From Acidocella sp. (GTDB lineage: Bacteria; Pseudomonadota; Alphaproteobacteria; Acetobacterales; Acetobacteraceae), in NCBI GenBank assembly GCA_031291755.1, contig JARLIK010000026.1, forward strand, positions 1 through 64,000: a DNA stretch of 64,000 nucleotides. The letters are read 5' to 3'. This document shows positions 16,984-25,596 of the stretch, one piece after another. Both the position numbers and the translations under genes were made by a program. Numbering within the stretch: position 1 is the first letter of the stretch; each line of letters begins with the position of its first letter. The notes below the pieces were generated by a model. That model was given only the letters and a program-made list of their open reading frames with translations, had not been told where the DNA came from and did not search any database.

Positions 16984-17003
16984 TAGACAGAACGGTCTGT
17001 CTA
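16984..17003. promoter_or_regulatory. 20-bp palindrome, probable TetR-family operator
   Basis: TAGACAGAACGGTCTGTCTA has 8-bp perfect arms around a 4-bp centre. It lies 40 bp upstream of the OsmC-like start and in the divergent region with tetR, where a repressor site is expected. The arm resembles the TAGAC...GTCTA pattern known from NemR/AcrR-type regulators. Confidence 0.75.
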
Positions 17004-17023
17004 CATTGAAATTACATAAGCAA

Positions 17024-17046
17024 GCTGCGTGCCACGCAGCATTTTT
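17024..17046 (+). terminator. Terminator-like hairpin inside the divergent promoter region
   Basis: GCTGCG (17024-17029) and CGCAGC (17035-17040) flank a five-base loop, followed by ATTTTT on the plus strand. This looks like a small intrinsic terminator but lies between the operator and the tetR promoter, where no plus-strand gene ends. It may stop antisense reading or be a leftover. Confidence 0.4.
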
Positions 17047-17151
17047 CTGGCTGGAAGTTACTGCGCTGTGTATGCGATGAGAGAAACTGGTTGAATTTGT
17101 TCTGGCGAGGCCGCATTCATTTTGATTAAAAAATATATGTCCAAGTCTTGC

Positions 17152-17179
17152 TTGACCTACACAATGACTAAAATATACT
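17152..17179 (+). promoter_or_regulatory. Candidate sigma-70 promoter of tetR
   Basis: TTGACC (17152-17157), a 16-bp spacer, then TATACT (17174-17179) predict transcription from about 17186, some 20 nt before ATG 17206. The palindrome at 16984 does not overlap it, so the regulator may not repress itself strongly. Confidence 0.6.
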
Positions 17180-17205
17180 CAATTGATTTACAGTGGGATT
17201 AATTA

Positions 17206-17823
17206 ATGAGCGAATTAGAGTCGGCGCTGCCCTTAAATCCGCAGGAAGCGGAACAATTTTCGCCACAGGAGCGAATCCTCTCAGTCGCGCGCGAGTTATT
17301 CTGCCGCGACGGGATCCGGGCCACGGGTATCGACCGTATCCTGGCCGAGGCCGGTGTCTCAAAAATGACCTTATATAACCGCTTCGGCTCTAAGACCGCG
17401 CTGCTGCGCGCGGTCCTTCTGGAAGAGGGGGAAGATTGGCGGACGCGCTTTTTCGGCCAATTGCAAGCGGAGGGCACAACCCCGGTGGCGCATCTGCGGG
17501 CCATCGTCCCGGCTTTGGGCCGCTGGTTCACCGGCGGCAAATTTTACGGCTGCGCCTTCATGAAGGCGGTGGCCGAACACCAGAATGACGAGCCGTGGCT
17601 GCGCGATCTAGCAGCAGCGCACCATAAGGAGATCCTCAACAAACTGAGCGAGCTGGCCGCACAGGCCGGTTATGCCAAGACCAGACTGCTGGCCCGGCAG
17701 TTGTTGCTGCTGATCGACGGCACCATCACCGCCCTGATGGTCAGCGGCGACCCGACGGTGCTCGATATTTCAGCCCAGAATCTGGAAGCCATTCTGGCCA
17801 CCGCTGAGCGTAGCGATTCATAG
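17206..17823 (+). CDS. TetR/AcrR-family regulator of the cyanase operon
   Basis: 205 residues. The N-terminal helix-turn-helix domain is clear: ERILSVARELFCRDGIRATG, IDRILAEAGVSKMTLYNRFGSK. The ligand domain has FYGCAFMKAVAEH and WLRDLAAAHHKEIL, typical of a TetR branch with a C-terminal TetR_C domain. A cysteine in the FYGCAF segment could sense electrophiles or thiols, by analogy to NemR; this is inference. Divergent position and the palindrome in front of the operon point to local control. Confidence 0.9.
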   Translation: MSELESALPLNPQEAEQFSPQERILSVARELFCRDGIRATGIDRILAEAGVSKMTLYNRFGSKTALLRAVLLEEGEDWRTRFFGQLQAEGTTPVAHLRAIVPALGRWFTGGKFYGCAFMKAVAEHQNDEPWLRDLAAAHHKEILNKLSELAAQAGYAKTRLLARQLLLLIDGTITALMVSGDPTVLDISAQNLEAILATAERSDS

Positions 17824-18114
17824 CGGCATGCCAGAGATATTAACATGGCCGCTGGTGGCCATGGCGTGAGGAACAACTCAAGTAGAGCGGCCGAGTTGGG
17901 CGGAAATAAGGCCTGAGAAGCCCAAAACCGGTGCCTTTCGGATGGTGGCCGCCGGCCCCGCAGTATCCGGAGCAACCCCGGCGCTGCTGTTTCCGCCGGC
18001 CACCAGGATTGATTAGTGCCTAGTTATGGCAACGAGCGCAAACCCGGCAGGCTGAATTAGATTTTGTTCGCTTGGGCCTTATAAATTTACCAGCTTTTCC
18101 GCGTAGTATGTTTT
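17824..18114. other. Intergenic region with a hairpin after tetR
   Basis: CATGGCC (17844-17850) and GGCCATG (17857-17863) form a 7-bp stem with a six-base loop about 20 nt after the tetR stop, without a T-tract. It could end the tetR transcript. I recognise no gene in the remaining bases up to the porin stop. Confidence 0.4.
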
Positions 18115-19482
18115 TTAAAAAATGATACTTGCACGAACGCCTGCGACAAATTCGTTGCGCAAGTTGTGGATGGGGTTATTGGGGTCCAGGATTCCGGCAC
18201 CAGGGTTTACCACATATTGCATGTCTGGTTGCAGGGTTAGCCATGGCGTCACCTGTGCCTGATATGTCAGCTCAATCAGTTCTTCCGAGCCCCGCGCTGT
18301 GATGTCCTCGTCACGGTCCAGATCCGCAGCACGGCCGCTTACCTTGCCGAGCCCAAAATCCATTCCGACCAGATCGTTATCACGGCCGGGGAGGGGGGCT
18401 GACAGCATCACGCCGCCGTTAACGCTGCAATCAATGAGGTTCTGGTTTCCCGGCGCTCCCATGATTCTGATAAACAGATTCAAATTTCGTGAGCTATCCG
18501 CTGCAGATTGCCAAACGGTCTGATCGATAACACCGTAGATACTGTAATTGCCCTTATGCATCTGCGGATTCCCGTTGCTGTTTGGATTGGCGAGCGACAG
18601 TCCGTCAGTGCCAAATCTTTGATCAGGGAAAAACCCGGTATCGTACCAAAAACCGATTTTGTATGTACCGGGCAGACCGGTGGATGGTGGCTGGCTTGTC
18701 TGCACCATGTCGCCCACCGCCGGTTCATTTACTGAATATTGAAACTCGGCTATGAAAAGGGCACCTGTGTTCAGATTGAATTTTGCGCCATTACTGTTCA
18801 GCGCTTGTGCATCATCACTAAAGGCACCACCTCCGGGATTATCGTCGAACACGCCCGCCAGGATCGTTTCGTTATCAGTTGGCTTGAATTGTAAACGCGC
18901 ACCGAGAGAGGCAAGCGGATAGGCGGGGCCGCCACCGTATAAATCGTCGGATGGGATCAGTGGCCACCCGGCCATCGTGTTCACAAACAGGCCGGAATAT
19001 TTACTGACGATAAACTCGTTATCGATGCTTTGCTGGCCAATTTTTACGTCGGCACGGGCATAGTCGAACGATTGGTCGTACCATAATTCCCATAGCCGTG
19101 TTGTATCTTCGGCTTCATTGCCGTTCGCGGCCTGAAGATCATCGAGATAGGCAGCGCTCAGGGGCTGCCCATGGATTTGCAGTGCGCTGATGTGAAATGT
19201 GCCGCCTTGCAGGCCAAAGGCTTTGCCCGTGTCGACTTCGAGCGTACCGGTGGTAACGCCCTGCATGGTAGCGCCTTGTTTAACGCCACCGGTGAGGTTG
19301 GCGAGTAGATTCTCACTATCCGTCAAACTGAGCGTGATGCCTTCGTTTCCTAAAACCGTCCGGAGCCCCCCCATATCGCCCAGCAGACCGGTATTGGCGC
19401 TCTGTGCTGTTGCTGGGGACGCAGCCGCCACGAAAATGGCAGCAAGGCTTCCCCCGATCCAGAACGGCCTGGATTCTCCCAT
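18115..19482 (-). CDS. OprB-type outer-membrane porin
   Basis: 455 residues with a signal peptide (cleavage near PATAQ, residue 27). The mature part is rich in aromatic and glycine residues in alternating strands. It carries OprB-family segments such as ELWYDQSF, DVKIGQQSIDNEF and PLASLGARLQFKP. OprB porins are 16-stranded barrels classically taking up glucose and other carbohydrates. AGGAG lies about 8 nt upstream. It follows the DyP peroxidase by 27 bp and a beta-propeller gene with a Fur-like box, so it is probably part of an iron-regulated unit; a role in low-specificity iron entry is inference. Confidence 0.85.
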   Translation of the reverse strand: MGESRPFWIGGSLAAIFVAAASPATAQSANTGLLGDMGGLRTVLGNEGITLSLTDSENLLANLTGGVKQGATMQGVTTGTLEVDTGKAFGLQGGTFHISALQIHGQPLSAAYLDDLQAANGNEAEDTTRLWELWYDQSFDYARADVKIGQQSIDNEFIVSKYSGLFVNTMAGWPLIPSDDLYGGGPAYPLASLGARLQFKPTDNETILAGVFDDNPGGGAFSDDAQALNSNGAKFNLNTGALFIAEFQYSVNEPAVGDMVQTSQPPSTGLPGTYKIGFWYDTGFFPDQRFGTDGLSLANPNSNGNPQMHKGNYSIYGVIDQTVWQSAADSSRNLNLFIRIMGAPGNQNLIDCSVNGGVMLSAPLPGRDNDLVGMDFGLGKVSGRAADLDRDEDITARGSEELIELTYQAQVTPWLTLQPDMQYVVNPGAGILDPNNPIHNLRNEFVAGVRASIIF

Positions 19483-19509
19483 TGCGATCTCCTGTTGAAT
19501 TTCGTTTCG

Positions 19510-20772
19510 TTAAGCGACTTCAAACAATTCTTGACCGATATATTGGCCAGGGCGAATACCCGGTGGGCAGGCGAAAATCGCGCTGCCGACATGGGTCGTG
19601 AATTGGTTTAGGGCGTCGATCTTGGACATCCGGTCGAAGATTTTGATGAATCCGGTACGCGGGTCCTTTTGGTATGCCTGGAAAAACAACCCGGAATCGT
19701 ATTCCATCGCCTGGCGCCAGGGTGGCCAGCGTTCAGCGACAAAATTCGCACCGTCATTGTAGGAATATGAACGCCGTAAAATCGTCGCACCATCGTTATT
19801 GACCGGTGCGGCAAGCCGGACATGCGACGTATCGGGGATCACCGAATTACCGTCGGTATCGGTGGCCTGGAAATCCGGTGCGTCGAATTCAGCTTTGCCA
19901 CCGAGTGGTGCGCCGGAAGCTTTGTGGCGCCCGAATGTTTGTTCCTGGAAAGCGAGTTTCATCCGGTCCCAATGTTCAAGCGCAATGCGGATGCGCCGCG
20001 CCACCATGTAACTGCCCCCGCTCATCCAGGCAGGGCCTTCAGCCCCGGCCCAGACCACAGGCGCGAGGGCCTCTCCTGCCGGATTCATGGTGCCGTCCTT
20101 GAAGCCCATCAAATTACGCGGCGTGCCTTGCGTTTTATTGGCGGTTGAAAATCCCGATTGCACCCACCTCAAACTGGCAGTGCCGTAGCTTATCCGGGCT
20201 AATTGCCGCACGGCGTGAAACGCCACTTGCGGGTCGTTGGCGCAGGCCTGCACGCATAGAGCGCCGCCGCATTGCCCGGCCACCAGTTCATCGCCGGCAA
20301 AACGCGGCAGATCCACCAGGGCGGCTGGACGTTTCGCTGCGATATCATAACGGTCATGACCGTCCAGGCTGAACAGATCCGGGCCAAAGCCAAAGGTAAG
20401 GGTCAGCCGAGATGGGTTCAACCCGGCCGCCTCACCGCTATCGAGCGGCGGACTATCGGTCTCCTGCACGCCGGGCTCCGCGGGCAGGCCGGCTGTCAGA
20501 CGCGCCGCGGCTTTAGTCCAGGCCTGCAGTAATCCCACAACTTCCGCCCGCGTTGCTGTGTTGAGATCGAACGCGGCGAAGTACAGCGCATCTTGCATGG
20601 GCGTACTGATGCCCGCCTGATGGATGCCGTAAAATGGCTCGGACGCCGCTATCGCAATGTCCCGCCGCGACGGGGCAACTTGCGCTTGTGCATTGCTCGT
20701 TGCACCGATCAGCCCGGTGGCTGCACCGAGCCCGGCGGTGCCAAGAAATCCGCGCCGCGATGCGTGCATCAT
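19510..20772 (-). CDS. Tat-exported DyP-type heme peroxidase (EfeB/EfeN-like)
   Basis: 420 residues. A Tat signal (ASRRGFLGTAGLG) leads into a DyP-fold enzyme. The GFKDG motif in NLMGFKDGTMNP carries the catalytic Asp, SHVRLAAP the proximal heme histidine, and LRRSYSY the distal Arg. EfeB-type DyPs act in the periplasm, oxidising Fe2+ or taking iron from heme alongside EfeUO. No EfeU or EfeO is present; an FbpABC importer is upstream instead. The ATG overlaps the stop of the beta-propeller gene (ATGA). Confidence 0.92.
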   Translation of the reverse strand: MMHASRRGFLGTAGLGAATGLIGATSNAQAQVAPSRRDIAIAASEPFYGIHQAGISTPMQDALYFAAFDLNTATRAEVVGLLQAWTKAAARLTAGLPAEPGVQETDSPPLDSGEAAGLNPSRLTLTFGFGPDLFSLDGHDRYDIAAKRPAALVDLPRFAGDELVAGQCGGALCVQACANDPQVAFHAVRQLARISYGTASLRWVQSGFSTANKTQGTPRNLMGFKDGTMNPAGEALAPVVWAGAEGPAWMSGGSYMVARRIRIALEHWDRMKLAFQEQTFGRHKASGAPLGGKAEFDAPDFQATDTDGNSVIPDTSHVRLAAPVNNDGATILRRSYSYNDGANFVAERWPPWRQAMEYDSGLFFQAYQKDPRTGFIKIFDRMSKIDALNQFTTHVGSAIFACPPGIRPGQYIGQELFEVA

Positions 20773-21869
20773 TGTGCTTCCACTAACGCGTTCACGTCAT
20801 CCTCAACATAATAGAATCCCTTGCCGTCCGGCATCATTGTGATACCGAACAGATCGCCGCTGCCGGGCGGGGTTTGCGCTTCATCGGCGTCGATCCACAT
20901 GGCGCCCTCTTGCTTGCCGGTGGTGGGGTCAACTTCGACGACCTGGCCATTCAGCCCATTCACCACCAATAAATGTCCGTCCGGCGCCATGTCCATTGCC
21001 AGCGGCCGGTTCAAAAGTCCGTCCTTGGTGACAACGGCTGCATCATTGCTGGAAGCCGTTTGGGTGGCGGCATGTGGTATTGCGATGATGCGATTGTTGA
21101 TGGCGTCAGAAACATAGAGGGTGCCATCGGAGGCCAAGGTGAGGCCGGTCGGGCCGATTAGAAACACGCTGGCATCCGCCTGCGCACCAAGCCCATCAGC
21201 GATCACGGTTTGCGATGTTACGGCGGGCGGTTTGCCGGGGGCGATGTCGAGGCTGATTCGGAGAACGGTGGCGCGGTGCTGTACGGGCTGGCCTGGAGCA
21301 GCAATACCAAAGCCGGCATTGCTGACGAATAACGTGGCGGTGCTGCCGTTGTCGATCACCGCCATGTTACCCCAGGGATCATTGATATTCGGGCCGGTGA
21401 TGGTGCCCGCCACTTTGCCGGAACTATCAAGAATAATCAGGCAGCCAGGGCCGAGCGTTTTGGTGGTGCCGTCGGTGCTGGGGGCGCTGCCAACGATAAT
21501 CCAACCTGATTTCAACATCGTCATCGCCGTGCTCAGGCCGATGCCGCCGGGACAGCCCGGCAAATTCGGTGGGATTGCGGCGAACAGCGACATTTGCCCG
21601 GTTGAGGGCCGGTAGTCGATGATTGTGCTGCCGGTGCCTTGCAGGTTGGCATTATTGTTGAAGTTGTCGGCCAGCACATCGTTTTTCTGTACACTCCCGG
21701 CGGTGACCGGGGCGATGATCAGCGCGTATGGATTTTGATCGCCTTTACCCGGCTGGGTTGATGTCAGCAAATGATGTTTTTTAATGGTTTGCAGAAAATT
21801 GGACTCCGCCAGGGCAGGAGTTGCCATCAGCACGCAGCAAGTTGCGAGCCCCATCATGCAACGTTTCAT
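20769..21869 (-). CDS. Periplasmic NHL/SMP-30-like beta-propeller protein
   Basis: 366 residues from ATG 21869 (GGAG 8 nt upstream). A signal peptide (about residues 1-21, ending PALAES) is followed by blade-like repeats such as GLTLASDGTLYVSDAINNRIIAI and LAMDMAPDGHLLVVNGLNGQVVEVD, typical of NHL-like propellers. No catalytic set is recognisable, so it may bind a partner or ligand. It is the first gene of a three-gene unit with DyP peroxidase and porin. A Fur-like box directly upstream suggests iron control. Confidence 0.8.
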   Translation of the reverse strand: MKRCMMGLATCCVLMATPALAESNFLQTIKKHHLLTSTQPGKGDQNPYALIIAPVTAGSVQKNDVLADNFNNNANLQGTGSTIIDYRPSTGQMSLFAAIPPNLPGCPGGIGLSTAMTMLKSGWIIVGSAPSTDGTTKTLGPGCLIILDSSGKVAGTITGPNINDPWGNMAVIDNGSTATLFVSNAGFGIAAPGQPVQHRATVLRISLDIAPGKPPAVTSQTVIADGLGAQADASVFLIGPTGLTLASDGTLYVSDAINNRIIAIPHAATQTASSNDAAVVTKDGLLNRPLAMDMAPDGHLLVVNGLNGQVVEVDPTTGKQEGAMWIDADEAQTPPGSGDLFGITMMPDGKGFYYVEDDVNALVEAQ

Positions 21870-21888
21870 GTGCTGTTCTCCGCTGTTA

Positions 21889-21909
21889 ATGCAAATCATT
21901 CTCAATTTC
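21889..21909 (-). promoter_or_regulatory. Fur-like box upstream of the beta-propeller/DyP/porin unit
   Basis: The minus strand reads TTGAGAATGATTTGCATTA, close to the Fur consensus built on TGAGAATNATTCTCA-like 7-1-7 repeats. It lies 20 bp before ATG 21869, where binding would block transcription. Confidence 0.6.
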
Positions 21910-21941
21910 ATGGCGCGATAGTTCCTGGTTTTCATCTGGTG

Positions 21942-23000
21942 TCAGCCTTCCAAAGCGGCTGGAAACGCGACAACCTCACCCTGCACGCCGAGCCATGCCG
22001 GGCTTCCGATGGGAGGCATGGATTGGCTGAAAGTGCGGGCCGTGACACTGCTTCCTGGAGGCTCGCTGCTCAATGCAAAACGGATGACTGCGTCATGGCC
22101 ATAAAACGTCACTTCTTCGACACTTGCAGCCACACCGCCAAATGCCGGATCAGCGTAGACCTTGATCTGTTCAGGCCGCACCATGACCTGCACTGTGCCT
22201 GTTATATTGCTGTTGGATAAATATAGCTCGCCGAGTGCGCAATTTACCCGCCCCGCCCTGGCGTTACCTGGCAGCAGCACGGCTTCACCGACAAAATTCG
22301 CCAGTGCCGCGTTGGTGGGCTGGCGATAGAGAGTCTGCGGCGTGCTCATCTGCGCCAGACGGCCTTGCTGCAAAACGCCGACCTCAGCGCCCATGGAAAG
22401 AGCCTCCTCCTGATCGTGCGTCACCAGAATTGCCGTGGCACCAGCGGCATGAATGGCCGCAGCCACAGCTTGCCGTGTCTCCGCGCGTAGGCCAGCATCA
22501 AGGGCTGAAAACGGCTCATCGAGCAGCAGTAATTTGGGGTTGGGCGCCAGTGCGCGGGCCAGGGCAACGCGCTGTTGCTCACCACCTGACAATGACTGCG
22601 GCCCGCGATCTGCATAAGATGCCGGCAGATCAACCATCGCCAGCAATTCGGCAACACGATGCCGCGTCCGGCGATCCGCCCGCGGCAGCCCGAAGGTGAT
22701 GTTGTCGGCGACGCAGAGATGCGGGAATAGCGCGCCTTCCTGTGCGACATATCCAATGCCGCGTTGTTCCGGTGGTGTGAATTTGGAACCGGAGGCAAGC
22801 AGAATACCGCCAAGTATTATCTCACCAGCATCGGGCGTTTCGAATCCCGCGATCAACCGCAGCAGGGTTGTTTTACCGCTGCCTGAAGCGCCGAGAATCG
22901 CGATGAGGCTACCGGACGCTACGGAAAAACTTACATCATTCAGCACACTGGCGCCGTTGAATGTTTTTGCGAGGTTGGAGATTTCAAGTCTGGCCATCAT
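21942..23000 (-). CDS. fbpC: Ferric iron ABC transporter ATPase
   Basis: 352 residues. Walker A GASGSGKTT (about residues 36-44), signature LSGGEQQRVALARAL, Walker B LLLLDEPFSALD and H-loop THD are intact. A C-terminal regulatory (TOBE-like) domain follows, as in FbpC/PotA transporters. The start overlaps the fbpB stop (ATGA). It powers import of the metal delivered by the adjacent permease and binding protein. A stretch of 72 bp with a second Fur-like box separates it from the next unit. Confidence 0.92.
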   Translation of the reverse strand: MMARLEISNLAKTFNGASVLNDVSFSVASGSLIAILGASGSGKTTLLRLIAGFETPDAGEIILGGILLASGSKFTPPEQRGIGYVAQEGALFPHLCVADNITFGLPRADRRTRHRVAELLAMVDLPASYADRGPQSLSGGEQQRVALARALAPNPKLLLLDEPFSALDAGLRAETRQAVAAAIHAAGATAILVTHDQEEALSMGAEVGVLQQGRLAQMSTPQTLYRQPTNAALANFVGEAVLLPGNARAGRVNCALGELYLSNSNITGTVQVMVRPEQIKVYADPAFGGVAASVEEVTFYGHDAVIRFALSSEPPGSSVTARTFSQSMPPIGSPAWLGVQGEVVAFPAALEG

Positions 23001-24556
23001 GCTGCCTTAGCCGGTGCATGAATGCTGGCGGCTCCGAAGCGCCCTGCGAGCAGCCAGGATGCCGCCATCGACATGATCGCCATTACTGCCGCGTAGGGTG
23101 CGGCGGCGGCGAAGGCGAGGGTTGAGGTGTCTGCCCAGACCTGTGTTGCCAAGGTCTGGGTGCCGATTGGCGCCAGCAGCAGCGTGGCGGTCAACTCAGT
23201 CGTTACGGCGATGAACACCAAGGCTGCCGCGGCCCCAAGGCCAGGTGCTGCGAGCGGCAGGCTAATCCGCAGCATCACCGCAAGGCGATTCAAGCCAAGC
23301 GAGCGCCCGGCTTCCTCCAGGCCAGGCTGGGCCTGCATCAGCGCCGCACGGACGCTGACGAGCGCCAAAGGTAAAAACAAAATTGAATAAGCTGCCACCA
23401 GCAGCACTGTGCTTTGGTATAGCGGCCGCAAGCTATGAACGGTCAGTGAAACCAGGGCCAGCGCCACCACGATGCCGGGAATGCTCTGTGCCAAATAGGC
23501 GGCGCGTTCCAGCACGGTGACCATCCACCCATGATACCGGACCGCTAACACACCAAGCGGCAATGCCAGCGCCATGGTCAGCGCGGCACCTGCGCCGCCA
23601 AGGTAAACTGAGGCCCAAGCCGCTTGCGCCACGGCGGCGAACGATGCCGCCACAGGTGCGGTTGCCCCGTCTCCCGGCTGCGCCAGCCAGTAAAGGATCA
23701 TCCCCAGCGGGACGCCGACAGTGAGAACAACCCAGCCAGCAAAGCCTGCCTGCACCGGCCATCGCCAGCCGGCCAGCCGGTATTGCACCGCCCGCCGTCT
23801 GGTGCCGCGCGCAATACGGCCATAGCGGGCGCCGCCGCGCACCAATGATTCGGCAATCAGGCAAGCGATGCAAAGCACAAGCAGGATCATCGCCAGCAAA
23901 GCGGGTTCTGCGCCGGAGAACCCGGCGCGATAGGCCGAATAGATTGCGGTGGTGAATGTCCGGAAGCGCAGCAGGGCAAAGGCGCCGAATTCCACCAGTA
24001 CATCAAGCGCAACCAGCAGCATGCCGCCGAGCAAAGCCGGGCGGAGCTGTGGCAGAACCACCCGCAGAAACATCGTCCGGCGATTATTGCCGAGGGCGCG
24101 GGCGGTTTCCTCGAGCGCAGGGTCCATCTCCCGCAGGGCCGCCGCGACCGGCAGATAAACCAGGGGATAATATGAAACCGTAACAACTAGCAGCGCACCA
24201 CTGAAATCCGCGAGGTTCGGGTTCAGCGAAATCCATGCGTAGCTGGTGATGAAGGGCGGGATGGCGAGCGGCACCACCGCTAGCACCGCCCAAATTCGCC
24301 GTCCGGGCAGATCAGTCCGTTCGATAAACCATGCTATCGCGGTGCCGATCACGCCGCAGCAAATGGTGGCGCAGGCGATCAGCCGCAATGTGTTGGTCAA
24401 TAATTCCCCTACCAGCGGCCGCCATAGCAAGGCCAATGCTGTGCTCCAGCCGACATTGGCGGCGTTCCAGGCGGTCACACCAAGTGGCAGCAGCACAAGG
24501 CCGGAGGCCACGCAGCATGCCGCCAGCAAGCCGGCAGAAGGACGCCTGCGAAACAT
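22997..24556 (-). CDS. fbpB: Ferric iron ABC transporter permease, fused double domain
   Basis: 519 residues with about twelve hydrophobic helices in two homologous halves. Each half has a cytoplasmic coupling loop (EETARALGNNRRTMFLRVVLP and EEAGRSLGLNRLAVMLRISLP). The tandem architecture is normal for the FbpB/SfuB branch. It starts directly after the fbpA stop and overlaps fbpC. Confidence 0.92.
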   Translation of the reverse strand: MFRRRPSAGLLAACCVASGLVLLPLGVTAWNAANVGWSTALALLWRPLVGELLTNTLRLIACATICCGVIGTAIAWFIERTDLPGRRIWAVLAVVPLAIPPFITSYAWISLNPNLADFSGALLVVTVSYYPLVYLPVAAALREMDPALEETARALGNNRRTMFLRVVLPQLRPALLGGMLLVALDVLVEFGAFALLRFRTFTTAIYSAYRAGFSGAEPALLAMILLVLCIACLIAESLVRGGARYGRIARGTRRRAVQYRLAGWRWPVQAGFAGWVVLTVGVPLGMILYWLAQPGDGATAPVAASFAAVAQAAWASVYLGGAGAALTMALALPLGVLAVRYHGWMVTVLERAAYLAQSIPGIVVALALVSLTVHSLRPLYQSTVLLVAAYSILFLPLALVSVRAALMQAQPGLEEAGRSLGLNRLAVMLRISLPLAAPGLGAAAALVFIAVTTELTATLLLAPIGTQTLATQVWADTSTLAFAAAAPYAAVMAIMSMAASWLLAGRFGAASIHAPAKAA

Positions 24557-25555
24557 TCAGATCAGGCCGGCTTGTTGCAGCAGCAGGCCGGCATCGCGAT
24601 CATCGCCCAGTTTGGCTGCACTGATTGCTGGGGGCTGCAGCGTATTGAATGGCGCGAGTAATTTATTTGGCGCCACACCGGCGGCGAGGGGATATTCGAA
24701 GTCGACGTTACTTTGGCCGAGTGCGACCTGGGCCTCGTGGCTGACCAGGAAAGCGAGGAATTTCTGCGCCGCCAACTGGTTCTTTGAGGATTTCAACACG
24801 GCGGCGCCGGAGATGTTAATCAGGCCGCCAATATCGCCATGTTTGAAATGATAGATTTCGGAATGGATCTTCTGCGGGCCAAGATCAGTCTCCAGACGGG
24901 CCCAATAATAGTTGTTGACGATCCCAACCGCGACATCGCCGCGCGCCACGGCCGCCACCACGCTTTCGTCATCCTGATAGATTTTGGCATTGGCCTTTAA
25001 CCCCTGGAGCCAGGCCAGCGCCGCCGGCTTGCCTTTGGTCTCGATTACCGCGCTGACGAGCGGCAGAAAATCCGCATCCGAGGGCGCGATGCCAATCTTG
25101 CCGGCCCATTCTGGTTTAGCCAGGTCCATCAGCGAAGCCGGTAAGGCAGTCTCGCTGATCATGGAGGGGTTGAAGTCCAGCACGTTCTCGCGCGCCAGCA
25201 CACCCAGCCAATCGCCGTCTGCGGCATTGTATTTGGCAGGAATTATCGCCAGCGTCGCTGGGTTGACAGGCGCCAGCAGACCTTTTTCATCCAGCAGGTT
25301 CAGCTCCGGGGAGTTTTCCGTAAAAAACACATCGGCTGGAGAATCAGTGCCCTCCTGGAGAATTTGGGCAGCGATATCAGGACCTTCGCCGGTATGAACC
25401 TGAACTTTGATGCCGGTTTCCTTGGTGAAAGCGGATGTGAGCATGTCCACCACCTGCTCGTGCTGTGCGCTGTATAGCGTTAGCGTCTGGGCTCGTGTGA
25501 TTGTTGGCGTGACAAAGCCAAAAACCACGGCAAATAATGGGGCGTAAATCTTCAT
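24557..25555 (-). CDS. fbpA: Periplasmic ferric-iron-binding protein
   Basis: 332 residues with a signal peptide (ITRAQ cleavage near residue 22). The mature protein starts TLTLYSAQHEQVVDMLTSAF and contains VGIVNNYYWARL, where the paired tyrosines coordinate Fe3+ in FbpA-type ferric transferrins. AGAGGA lies 5 nt upstream of ATG 25555. A Fur-like box lies immediately before it. In acidic environments iron is soluble, and I find no TonB receptor in the window, so a porin-plus-FbpABC route is plausible; that part is inference. Confidence 0.93.
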   Translation of the reverse strand: MKIYAPLFAVVFGFVTPTITRAQTLTLYSAQHEQVVDMLTSAFTKETGIKVQVHTGEGPDIAAQILQEGTDSPADVFFTENSPELNLLDEKGLLAPVNPATLAIIPAKYNAADGDWLGVLARENVLDFNPSMISETALPASLMDLAKPEWAGKIGIAPSDADFLPLVSAVIETKGKPAALAWLQGLKANAKIYQDDESVVAAVARGDVAVGIVNNYYWARLETDLGPQKIHSEIYHFKHGDIGGLINISGAAVLKSSKNQLAAQKFLAFLVSHEAQVALGQSNVDFEYPLAAGVAPNKLLAPFNTLQPPAISAAKLGDDRDAGLLLQQAGLI

Positions 25556-25573
25556 AATGGTCCTCTATTAATT

Positions 25574-25596
25574 GCAAATGAGAATAATTCGCAATT
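25574..25596 (-). promoter_or_regulatory. Fur-like box upstream of fbpABC
   Basis: GCAAATGAGAATAATTCGCA (25574-25593), followed by ATT, contains ATGAGAATAATTCGCAT-like dyad symmetry of Fur sites. It lies 19 bp upstream of the fbpA start. It shares AATGAGAAT/GCAAAT elements with the box at 21889-21909, supporting one common regulator. Confidence 0.65.
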
